Below, one piece after another: positions 36,401 through 48,400 of a stretch of 64,000 nucleotides of DNA. The stretch's first letter is position 1. Every line of letters begins with the position of its first letter. Location: assembly GCF_042477335.2 (NCBI RefSeq), contig NC_091247.1, positions 3,494,501-3,558,500 of the forward strand. The letters run 5' to 3'. The stretch comes from Ovis canadensis. Lineage: Eukaryota > Chordata > Mammalia > Artiodactyla > Bovidae. The translations under genes and the position numbers were made by a program. Below the pieces are notes generated by a model, which was not told where the DNA came from, ran no database searches, and saw only the letters and a list, made by a program, of their open reading frames with translations.

Positions 36401-39400
36401 CAACCAGTCCATTCTGAAGGAGATCAGCCCTGGGATTTCTTTGGAAGGAATGATGCTAAAGCTGAAACTCCAGTACTTTGGCCACCTCATGCAAAGAGTT
36501 GACTCATTGGAAAAGACTCTGATGCTGGGAGGGATTGGGGGCAGGAGGAGAAGGGGACGACCGAGGATGAGATGGCTGGATGGCATCACGGACTCGATGG
36601 ACGTGAGTCTGAGTGAACTCCGGGAGATGGTGATGGACAGGGAGGCCTGGCGTGCTGTGATTCATGGGGTCGCAAAGAGTCGGACACGACTGAGCGACTG
36701 AACTGATGCCATCAGTATGGCTGAGCCATAGGCATACGTGTGTCCCCTTCCTCTGGAACCTCCCTCCCACCTCCCAGCCCAGCCCATCCCTCTAGGTTGT
36801 CTCAGAGCACTGGTTTGAGCTCCTTGAGGAGCCCAGTGAACTTTTTGCACTCTTGTCATATTGAAGTCTTTCTTACGCTTTTCCTGGCCCTGTTACCCAT
36901 GGTTTTCTGAGGTTGCACCTTGTCAAGGGGAAAGCTGTTCCACTGACTTGTATAGATCTTCCCAGTGTTGTCACACCTAATGATACACTATCAAAAGCTA
37001 CATTCGTTAACATTGCATCAGTCCAATCAGAAAATCATTTCCATGGTAGGAAGGTAATTTATGGCATAATCAAATTTCCCCAAATTTTTAATTTCCAATG
37101 TTTAATTGTGAAAAATTTTAGACATGCAGAAGAGTTGAAAGAACTAGAGAATGTCCTGTTTCCACCACCTAGATTTTATAAGTAGTGTTTTACCATACTT
37201 CGTTTATCACTTATCCACGTATATGTACATTCTAATTTATTTTAGAATATTTCTATGTTTACTTTTATCTTTTTCTTTTAAAAAACATTTTTTCCAACTG
37301 TCCCAATGGTCCAGTAGTTAAGAATCCACCGTGTAATGCAGCGGGTGTGGGTTTGATCCCTGGTTGGGGAACTAAGATCCCACCTGCCGCAGGAGCAGCT
37401 AAGCCTGTGAGATGCAGCTGCTGAGCCTGCGCGCTGCGACTCCGGAAGTCCATGAGCCGTGATCCCGGAAGTCCGCGCGCCACAGCTAGAGAATCTGTGT
37501 GCCCTAACAAGATCCCACATGACTTAACTAAGACTCTGATGCAGGCAAATAAATAAACAAATATTTAAAAAAGTTTTTCCCTGTCCTTGATTTGATTTGT
37601 GTGAGTTCCCTTATCTGTGTTCTTTGTTAACGATAAGACATTCAGTTCTCTGGCATTTCATCTGACCGTAGCTTTGACCACATGCCCGTTAGCCTTGTTT
37701 TTTCCTCCATGGTATTAGTTTGTAATTTGCCGTTTTGATCTTATCTTCGGGTTAATAATTCCAGAAAAGGGTATTTTTATTTCTGTGCGGTTGTAGTAAG
37801 TGCTTCCGGGTGTCTGACGATGGTTGCTGGTGTTCCTTTGGTGTCAGGGAGTGTGCGAGCTCCCGTCGGGTGTCCGGGGCGGGTCTCAGCCAGGCCGTGG
37901 CACTGGCGGTGTTCGGTGACGTGGTGCCGCCTGAGCACTGGGGTGAGGCGATGAGGCGGGGAGCAGCGCACAGGCCCCGGGGGGCGCCGGGCCTTCCCCC
38001 CTCCTCTGTGTCATGGGTCACGAGGTCTGTGAATTTCCGCAGGTGTGTACTGGTCTAAATACTACCTGCATCTGAGAATCAGAGTTCACACGGGCGAGGT
38101 GGGGTCTGGGTTGTGAAGGAGGGACATATACCCCAGTGTTGGAAATCAGTCTCAATTGCCTCCCTAATGCATTTGATTTCTTCCACTTTAGGTAAATCTT
38201 AAAATGAGAGAGATAACAGAGAAAGAAGTTAAGTTAAAACAGCAGTTACTGGAAAGTCCAGCTCATCAAAAGGTAAAGGGTGAATCTCACTTCTCTGGAA
38301 CGCTCCATTGCCATAGCTCCTGGTTGTAGAGTCCGTGTGGGCTCCCTGCTTGTTCTTCCGTTTCACTTGCCAGGCAGGGAGTGGGTGCCCTGGTGCCCTG
38401 CCCTGGCGGTGGGGGCTTGGCAGCCTGCTGCCCTTTCTTCCAGGCAGGGGTGGCCTAGTATTGAACTTGAACTTGGGAGGGTGGGGGAGTGGAGGGAGGG
38501 CGTGAGGGTTACCCGAGGGGAGTCAGCACAGGAGGGGATGTTCCTGGCAGCCAGCAGTCCCCTCGGGGCCCTTGTGGGCCACGCGTCCAGTGGGGGCTTC
38601 AGGAGGGTGAAGGTCCCGTGTCCAGTGAAATGAGACGGTTCCATCTTGTTTGTCCCTTTTTGGGGATGGGGGTGCCAAGTGTGTGTGTGATTGAATCCAT
38701 GTTCCTCCGCGTGTGCACACCGTGGCTGGCCAAGGCTGCAGTCCCAGGGCTGCGGGTCGAGGGAGCTCCTCTCACTGCCTCCCGGGCCCTGGGATGCTGT
38801 CCGCGGGTCCTTCACCCCGGCCACGCTGCCGTGAGCCCCCCCCCCCCCCAGACGGGCGCAGACGGCTTGCCGAGGCCCTCTCTGAGCGGGCTTGGCGCCT
38901 GTCCTCTGTGGGGCCCGGCCCGCATGCCTCCAGAGGCCAGCGTCGTGGCGGTGCCCGTGGTGTCCCCTGGGTCCCCTGCTAGTGCAGAGCGTCCCGGGCC
39001 ACGTGCACTGGGCATATCCCGCCTCTCGGAGGCGGCGCACCTCCCGTGTGAACATGGCGTGTTGCGTGTGTCTCGTCCGTCCTCACGCGGACCTGCCTGC
39101 TGACTCCTCTCCTGCCTTCCTTCCCTCGCCTCCTGAGCAGTCTCCCTCCAAGTGGTACTGGAAGTTAGTGCCCGTAAGTGGACCCCGCGTGCACCCGGCC
39201 GCCATCAGACGGCCGTCCGCCGCCATCACTTGCTTCCATTTCAAACTGCTCGCGCCTGTGTCTTTGTTTGAGTGTCCTCCCTGGTGGTTCGTTGCACCTC
39301 CTGCGGGGCAGGGCTGGCCCGCTCTGGGCAGAGTGGACCGTGGCGCGGCCCTCTCAGCTCCAGGGAGGCCTTCTGTAGCCGCCACCCCGAGTGTGGTTTG

Positions 39401-42400
39401 CCCACTTGCTTAGGTAAACTTGACAGACAGCTTCGTGTTTCTCCTTTGAAGAGGTAGTTTCCTGCTTTATGTGATGAACTTCAGGGTCAGTGGCAGGATC
39501 CACTCCCTCTCTTGCAGGTTTCAGCAGGCGTGGCCCTTGGCTTGCTCTCCCTGGTGGCAAGGGCGCCGGCGACCGTTCTGGAAACGGACCCAGTGTGTAC
39601 GCCGTTTCCCATGCACAAATACTTGGTGCTCCAAGTGGCGCCCTTTAAAATGAAGTTGTGGAAAACAAATCTTTTTGAAGCTCCCTTATTTTTGCCTGAC
39701 CCTTTAGTTTAATTGTTCGGATCAAATGGTCCTTAGGATTCGATTATAAAGGAGATACAGTGGATATAAACCGTCAGTGGGATTTACGTAAAGAGTCCGC
39801 TTTGTGGCTGGTGGATAATTTCCCTTCTTTGAAATGTAATAATCACAAAGAAGGGGAGGGCCTATTTTTTTTTTTAAGTGTTTATATATTTCTTGTTGGA
39901 AAGCAAAGGCCAGAGAGCAAACTGGGAAAGCAGGTCCACGCGTAGCAGTGAGGACCGCCAGGCGTGCAGATGCCCCGGAATGAGGTGTCAGACGGGACGA
40001 GGGCCTCACTGGGAGACGTGGCTGGGAGCAGAGCCCCGGGGTCTCCTCCAGGGTGGTCGGTCCCCTCGGCTGCCCGAGCACGCAGCCTGCGCTTTGGCAG
40101 CGGGCTGAGTGTGGGCAGGCCCAGGCCTGGGAGCGGGGCCCCCTCGAGGGGCGGTGGCGGCTCCCGGACCCAAGGGGTCAGCGCTTTCCCCAACGCAGAC
40201 GCACACCATCTGTCCTGAGTGAGAAACCATCCGCTTTCCTGCATGCTGTGCTCTGCCGTGTGCCGTGTGTGTGCGTGTGGAGGCTGGTCAGGCGCATGCC
40301 TTGGGCTGCACACGGGAGCCCTTGGGCCTGGCTCTGGGCGGGAGCCTACCCCAGGCCGAGAAACAAGTTCAAAGTCCCCGTGGAGACTGGTGGGAGTGGT
40401 GTGCATCGCACGGGCCCAGGTGGGGCGTGTTCCGTGCACACGCTGCTGCTGACTGCCCGGCGCTGGCTCTCCCGGGATCTCTGCCGGGGGCTTTTCCTTG
40501 GGTTCATTGACTCTTCCGCGCAGCTTCCAGAAACCCTCCGTGAGCAGCATGGGCTTTGTTCCTTGAGCCAGCACTGTGCTCTTCTACGCTGGGGAAAGCG
40601 TGGCTGCAGAAATGCCAGGCTTACTGGCACTGCAGGACGTGGTCACCCAGCAGGCGGCCTGTGTGTCCACGCTCCGAGCAAGGCCCAGTTACAGGGTGGC
40701 ACCTGCAGGCGGGGGAGGCTCCGCTCTGAGCACTTGTTCCCTGTTGATAAAGACAGCGGCACAGAAACCTTGGGAAAAGTGCTTACGTTTTTTTTAATAG
40801 CACTTTACGTGCCTTCAGATTCCCGGCCGCCGTGCGCCTGCCCGAGGGGCTGGTGAATGGCCAGGCGGCCTTTGTCTGAGCTGGTTCGGGAGTTTCCCAG
40901 GTGCCGTGTGAACGCTGCCTTGTGTTTTTCATGACGCTGAGCTGCTGCTGGCTCTGAGAAGGGCCAGTCACGTGGGTCTTCCCGGTGTAGGGCTCTCACC
41001 ATGTAACTTGTTTCTCACCCGTGGACCGTGTGCAGCCCCTGGCAACGTAGGCGTGTGTCCTGCCTCCTTCCCCGGGGTGTCTGGCCCTCAGAGGGAGATG
41101 GCCGTGGCGTCCTGAGCAGCTTACCATGGTTGCCCACTGTGGCCAGGAAGCCCAGTTCCCTGGGTCTGGACGCGTGTTCCAGGCAGAGGGCGTCACCCGA
41201 CCGCGAGGCTTACGCGCGTGGCTGCCGTTGTTCTGACCGTGGTCCGGCCAGCTGCCGTGGACGCTGGCTGAGCGCCGGCCTCGCGTGCAGTGACTGGGCC
41301 CCTCTCACCTGCAGGTGCGGTACCGCCGGGAGCAGCTGTGCGCGCGGCAGCCACCCCACTTCCCGCTGCTGGAGGACCTGATGCGCGATGGCAGCCACGG
41401 GGCGGCGCTCCTGGCCGTGGTCCACTACTACTGCCCCGGGCAGCTGAAGCTGGACGGTGAGTGTGGCCTGTGCCTCTGGAGGGGATCTGGGGGGCCGGAG
41501 GACGTTTGGATCGCCAGTGTAAGCGAAGCGGGCAGCGCTCCTGGCCGTGGTCCACTACTGCTGCCCGGGGCAGCTGAAGCTGGACAGTGAGTGTGGCCTG
41601 CGCCTCCGAGGGGACCCGGGGAGCCGGAGGACATGCGGATCGCCAGTGTAAGCGATGAAGCGGGCAGCAGTAACCCCGAGTCCTCAGCGTTGCTGGGGCA
41701 GCGCGTGGACGCGTAGATCTGGCAACAGCATTCTGAGCCTGGCATTCTACCTGGTGGGGAGGGGGGCTGGGACAAATATGGTAGTGCATTCCCTATCAGT
41801 GACTGGACTTAGGTCTCGGGACGGCTAAGAGCCGGTCAGCCCCACTCCAGTCGAGGTAAAGCATCCCGAACGTGGTTTGGGAAGACGAGTGCGGAATCCA
41901 GCCTGTGGACACACCGTGAGGGGCGCCCGCAGGCCTGGTGTCGGCGGCATCACTGGATCACGTGTGTTGCCACGGTGCCCGCGCTGGGCCATGGGGAGAG
42001 GTGTAAGTGATGCCCCGAGCAGCGCTGACGGGAACAGGGCTGCCGATGTGGGTTTGCTTTGCACCCTCCTCTCTGACGTGGGGTGGGGCGGGGCGTGAGC
42101 TCCGCAGTGTCCTGACCGCTGCTGCACACGGAGTGTCTGCCAGGCTCGTGGCTGGCACAGGGCTGACCGTGGTCCCTCCCCAACCCAAGCAGACACGCTG
42201 GGCTTTGTAGTTAAAAACACACAGCTGATGGTGAAAGAGGGGGAGTCTCAGAGTCCGGGAGGGGGTCCTCATCTTGAGTGAAAACACCTGGATTGGCACC
42301 TGATTGCCCTGGGCCTGGGAGGCCTCTGTGCTTGTGGGGCCTGGGCCACCTGCCATGGGAGCTGTGACTAGCGCCCTGGGAGGACTGTGGGGCACCCCCT

Positions 42401-45400
42401 GCTGGCATGACAAAGCCAGGAGGGCCGTCTGACGCCCAGGCCTGCAGCTGAGGGGGATCTTTCGAGGGGGGAGGGCCACTGGGCTGCATCCTGGGTGGGA
42501 AGGAGACAGGTGTGCGGTGAGTTTATGTGAACGAGTCAGGACTTGGGAGACTTGGTCTCACTTAGAGTGCCACCGTGCAGGAGTGGGCTACCGCCGGACC
42601 CCTGCCCCCACCCCTGCGGGAAGGCAGCAGACTGGCGGGCGCAGCAGACAGACTTGTGCAGACGGACATCTGATGGAGCACAGCGTTCACCACGAAGACT
42701 TCGGGGGAGACACTGGTGTGGCGTGCTTGTGTGCGTTGGGGTCCCCTGACCCTCGGCACCGCCTGCGGCTGCCTCGGGGCTCTCTGGTTCAGTAGTTCTG
42801 ACTGCGGTTTTGTCCAGCCTGCGTCTCACCTGTCCACTGGGGTCTGGAGATAGACGGAGGTACTAGGAGCAGATAGCCTGTGGTGCGGATGAAGTACAAG
42901 CCCACAGGAGGAGAGGGTTGAGGCTCACTGCGTCCGTAGCAGAACTTTAGAAGGGGGTTTTAAAAGCAGCACGGGGTGAGATGACCGGAGGCGCACTTGT
43001 GACCTAACTGGTGAGACCGCTTGCTGATGCAGATGCGGGCAGGAAGGCTGGAGGGGACTCGAGCACACGGGTGCAGGCCCAGCGCTCCAGCTCACGGGGA
43101 CCTGCCCTCTTAAACGAGAACGCATGGAGGTGTTACAAGAATGGGCTCGACTAAGGCCACAGAAGAAACCTCGACAGGTTGTGTCACAACACAGTAAAAT
43201 GAGAAGTCGGTAACAGAAACGTGCAGCGTCTGTCTCCAGACTGCTAAAATCTTGAATGTGTGGAAACAAAGAACTTACTCTAAAACATTTCACGCTCTAA
43301 CTCGGAGTCGCAGTGGGATCTCCTGGTGGGGGCTCGCTGAGGGCAGGTGTCTTTATCCGTTCAGCTCACTGATACATCCCGTGCTGTCCGGGACAACCTG
43401 GTGTTTGGTAGATGTTTGTGGAATAAATGAGCAATGTACATGCCTGAAGGCACGGGCCGCAGCTCAGATGGCTTAAAGGGAGACTTGTTGCCTCAGCTCC
43501 AGTACTTTGGCCACCTGATGCGAAGAGGCGACTCTTTGGAAAAGACCCTGATGCTGGGAAAGATTGAGGGCAGGAGGAGAAGGGGACGACAGAGGATGAG
43601 ATGGCTGGATGGCGTCACTGACTTGACGGACGTGAGTCTGAGTGAACTCCGTGAGTTGGTGATGGACAGGGAGGCCTGGTGTGCTGCGATTCATGGGGTC
43701 GCAGAGTCGGACACGACTGAGCGACTGAACTGTTGCCTCAGCGCGTGTCCTGTACAGCAAGGAGTTTAAAAATCAGTACGCCAGGCTGATCTCAGTGCAT
43801 TTGACAGTAACAGAGAAATATGCCAGAACGAGCTGAAGGAAGGAGAATGAAGAGTGGCCTTCTGTCTCTGCTGGTCGGAAATCATCCGAGCACAAGGGGA
43901 AGCCAGGCTGAGCTGCAGGTTCTTCCCTGGGGGACGTGCCCCCCGGTGTGGGGGGCAGAGCAGGGGGTGCCGAGGAGGCCGAGCGAGGGCCCTGGGAGCC
44001 CCTGGCACCAGGAGCAGGGCGTGAGAGGAGGGGCGCGGGCTTTCCCTCCTGGTGGCAGTCAGGGCCTGGTGTCCGCAGCCACGCTGCCCCGGGCGCTGTG
44101 TCCGGGACACGCCGCGGTCCCTGGGTTCCGGCCTTTCTCCTCTCTGACGCTGCTGCTCTTTGCTTTACGACTGACTAGTGACTGGGCTGCGTGGACATCG
44201 GTCTCGGGGGTTTCTAACCCCACAGTGGTTGTCAGATGGGAATTTCTGGCCCGCTTGTCGGTTGGCAGGTCTGCGTTGCGGTGCGGAGGGCCGCTCTCCT
44301 TGCGTCGGGATGGCCTCATGGAGTCTTGCTTCTTTCGGCACACTGACCCATTCATCATCCTTTCGCTTTGGTTGTCCCAGATTCCTGTGTGTTACCCTTT
44401 GCTTCAGCTAAAGCACTGAGAGCTGGGCAGAGGGGCGCAGACACCAGTGCTCTGTGGGAACCTGGCGCCTGGCGTGGCCCACAGACTGTGGGGCAAGCGC
44501 CACCGGTGAGGGGGGAATGCAGTGGGACCCCACCCCACATGTGCCAAGCACCATGCCTTGGACAAAAATCGTAAGAGTGGAAAAGCAAAATTTTAAAAAC
44601 TTGGGGAAAAAAACAGGAAAATATTGTCACGACATTGGTAATGGGATGGATTGTTTAAATTACACAAGCACCAGAAAAGATTCCTGCATGTACGCATGTA
44701 AAATCCACTGCGGTGACAGAGGACATCATAAAACCGAGCATAAAATGTGCACAGAAATGGTCGGAATAAATATAAACTGGCAGTGGGCTGCCACACTGAT
44801 GTTTTGTAACCAGCATACACAAAGAATTCCGACAAATCAGTAGGATTTGAAGAACCCGAGGGGTAGTAAGAGCAGGCTTTTCCCAGAAGAGGCGGTCCAG
44901 GCGAGTACGGCCCAGCACAGAGAGAGGCCAGATGCCACGGGCAGGCTGGGGTGTGGCCAGGCCAGGTGTGGGCAGCGTAGCTTGTGACCCTTTCTGGAAG
45001 GGTTCCCGGTGAAGAGAACATGCAGGTTTGGTTTTTCATAATAGTGAAAATTGTGGAATCCTAAGTGAAAGGGAAACTTGCTCTGTTGTGTCTGACTCTT
45101 TGCGACCCCACGAACTATACACAGTCCATGGAATTCTCCAGGCCAGAATACTGGAGTGGGTAGCCTTTCCCTTCTCCAGGGGATCTTCACAACCCAGGGA
45201 TTGAACATAGGTCTCCCGCATTGCAGGTGGATTCTTTACCAGCTGAGCCACCAGGGAAGCCCGGAATCCTATATAGCCATTGGGAAATTGTGGAAACCTC
45301 TTAAAGAGATGGGAATACCGTTGTGGGAAAAGACCCTGATGCTAGGAAAGACTGAAGGCAGAAGGAGAAAGGGGGTGGTAGAGGATGAGACAGACAGACA

Positions 45401-48400
45401 GCATCACCGACTTAATGGATACGAGTGTGAGCAAACTCCAGGAGATGGTGGAGAGCAGAGGAGCCTGGCGGGCTACCGTCCATGGGGTTGAAAAGAGTTG
45501 GACACGACTTAGTGGCTGAACAACAACAAATACAGCTGTTGAATGACAAAATCTGCTCACATCAGCATAGAACTGTTTAGAGACATAATTCCGGGTCTGG
45601 GGGAGATAACAGGCTGCCACCTGCTAGGCATGGCTTGTTGTCGTGAGTGCTGTCTGCAGTCAGCCAGGAGCTGTGTCCGTGATTCATGGGGCAGGCCTCA
45701 CGTGGTGCAGACGCTGCACGCAACAGGTCCCAGGGCTTAGAGGGTGCTGCCGTGGGGCCAGGTGGGTCAGCGCTGGGTGCTTTACCGAGAGAAAATAAGA
45801 TTTGGATCGGAGAAGGAACGATGTTAACATTTGTTCACTCAGTGGAGGGTGCCTGGGAGTCTGATCTTTGTATTTGTAATATTTCACAATCTGAATTTTA
45901 GAGTAAAAGGAACATTTCCTAGCAATATAATTGTTACTCAACTTATGAAAGTTTTCTCTTGAGAATTCACAGTGTTAGGGCATCTCCACATAGGACAGAA
46001 TTCGAAGATAAATCCCATTTGTGCGTGAGATTTCTAAATTGTTGAAAATGACTTCTTAGGAGTAAAGTTTTTCTTAAGTAAGTTTCTCAATCCTGTTTGT
46101 TTATTTACAGGCAGAGTTAAGTCGTCAGGACAGCCACTTCTGGTTTAGCCTTGGGTGGTATCTGGGTGTTCTGGTCGCTCCTGAGGGTGGGCCCACATCC
46201 CCCTCAAGAGCCTGTTGAGTGGCCCAGCGTGGGTTTCCCTGCTGGAATTTTCTGGCTGAGGGTCTGGCATCCTGCAGAACAGCATGAAATGGAACAGTTG
46301 TCCTGCTCCGGGTACAGATAGCCAGCAGAGGGAGGCCGAGCTCTGCGGGCCTCCTGCCTTCTGTGATGAGCAGCATCCCGTAAATTTCTGTGGGACAAGC
46401 CTGACGTTTCCCGTTTTATGCTCCCCTTTCCCACCCGTGGACATAGTGTCCCTGGAAGGACTCAGGGGAGAAGCTCGGTTAAATGCGCACTGACCTTAGG
46501 TAGGCAGGTCTTTATAAACTGAAAGGTGATTGTCACATTTCATGCTCAATTGTTAAGTAATTTCTGTATGCTTTATAGATGTTAACAGTTAAATTCAGGT
46601 CCTGGAGATTTTCCCTATCTTTTTCTTAGTGTTTTCTTTCTATATTTAGCATTACTTGTAATCACTTGTGATGTTTAATAATGCTTTTTACCTTTTTAAA
46701 TGTCACCTTTACCTTCAATTAAAATGGTTTTCAGTTGAAACCTGTATACATATATGCGCACGCAGATCTGTGTGCCTGCACACACAGCGTGTCTTTATAA
46801 TAAACTTATCTTTTATATATAATGTGTTTTAGACATAATAAATTTCATCTTTTTATCTATTAGATATATGCTTGAAGGAGGTGACGTCGATGGCTGACAG
46901 TCTGTATAACATTCGGCTTCTGAGAGAATTCTCCAATGATTATCTTAACAAATGCTTCTATCTCACCCTAGAGGATATGCTGTACGCCCCTTTAGTGCTG
47001 AAGGTAATAATCAGTTATCAAAGCACATTTCTAAACCATGTGGGAACAAGCTGTCTACTGTGCCCTTGATCTTTTCTGTGTTTTTTTTTAGCCAAATGTT
47101 ATGGTTTTTATTGCCGAGCTCTTCTGGTGGTTTGAGAACGTCAAACCAGATTTTGTCCAGCCCAGGGATGTTCAGGAGCTGAAGGATGGTGAGTGGCAGA
47201 CTCCCGTGCGTGAGAGTGCTCGGGAGGTGTGCTTACAGGCCCCGGCCTTCATGCCGCAGTGGGGTTGAGTCAGGGCTTTCTCTGGGAGCTCCAGGGGGCT
47301 TGACGGGCTGTGAGCAGTCTGCCTCCGAAGCCCAGGTCTGGCCGCCAGGACCGGCACTGGCACCACCCTTCTTGGCCAGTGTTCTCGGAGCAGGTTCAGG
47401 CTGGGCCTGACCTCCACCCAAGCCCACGGGGGCTTGGGCTGCAGTGGCCACTGAGGCGTTCGGTCGCAGGCTGGGCCCAGCCGGCCAGCCGCCCCCGGAG
47501 GGTTTGGCTGCAGGGCGCCCTGGTCAGCTCCGTCCCCGGGCCCAGTGAGGAGGCTGCGTGCTAGGGGTCCATGCACCCTCCCTCGCTGCTCTAGTCTGGC
47601 TTGTGTCTTTTGATTTTGGTACTTATTGTTAAAATATTTGTTTTATTCATTACAAAATATGCCTCAGTTCAGTTCAGTTCAGTCGCTTAGTCGTGTCCAA
47701 CTCTTTGTGACCCCATGAATTGCAGCACGCCAGGCCTCCCTGTCCATCACCAACTCCCGGAGTTCACTCAGACTCACATCCATCAAGTCAGTGATGCCAT
47801 CCAGCCGTCTCATCCTCAGTCATCCCCTTCTTCTCCTGCCCCCCAATCCCTCCCAGCATCAAAGTCTTTTCCAATGAGTCACTCTTCTCAGGAGGTGGCC
47901 AAAGTACTGGAGTTTCAGCTTTAGCATCATTCCTTCCAAAGAAATCCCAGGGCTGATCTCCTTCAGAATGGACTGGTTGGATCTCCTTGCAGTCCAAGGG
48001 ACTCTCAAGAGTCTTCTCCAACACCACAGTTCAAAACCATCAATTCTTCAGGGCTCAGCTTTCTTCACAGTCCAACTCTCACATCCGTACATGACCACAG
48101 GAAAAACCATAGCCTTGACTAGAGACGGACCTTAGTCGGCAAAGTAATGTCTCTACTTTTGAATATGCTATCTAGGTTGGTCATAACTTTCCTTCCAAGG
48201 AGTAAGCGTCTTTTAATTTCATGGCTGCAGTCACCATCTGCAGTGATTTTGGAGCCCCCCAAAATAAAGTCTGACACTGTTTCCACTGTTTCCCCATCTA
48301 TTTCCCATGGAGTGATGGGACCGGGTGCCATGATCTTCGTTTTCTTAATGTTGAGCTTTAAGCCAACTTTTTCACTCTCCTCTTTTACTTTCATCAAGAG

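Larger units (their letters stand above)
30834..38191 (+). other. CAMSAP1: CAMSAP1 intron between coding exons 3 and 4 (7.4 kb)
   Basis: About 30834-31900 is unique. 32000-33480 looks like antisense L1 interrupted by a CHR SINE. 33720-34750 is an L1 3'-end fragment split by a Bov-tA. 34910-36705 is a large BovB. 37296-37570 is a CHR SINE. The rest shows no recognised feature. Confidence 0.8.
41457..46863 (+). other. CAMSAP1: CAMSAP1 intron between coding exons 6 and 7 (5.4 kb)
   Basis: The intron begins with the duplicated exon end (41535-41664). It carries BovB fragments at 43497-43730 and 45283-45525 and a Bov-tA at 45065-45261. The last 800 bp are AT-rich. Nothing else coding is visible. 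Confidence 0.8.

Noticed and set aside
38363-39103. Overlapping frames of about 200 codons on both strands near the 33-nt exon
   Set aside because: No motif; they span intron and splice sites of CAMSAP1.
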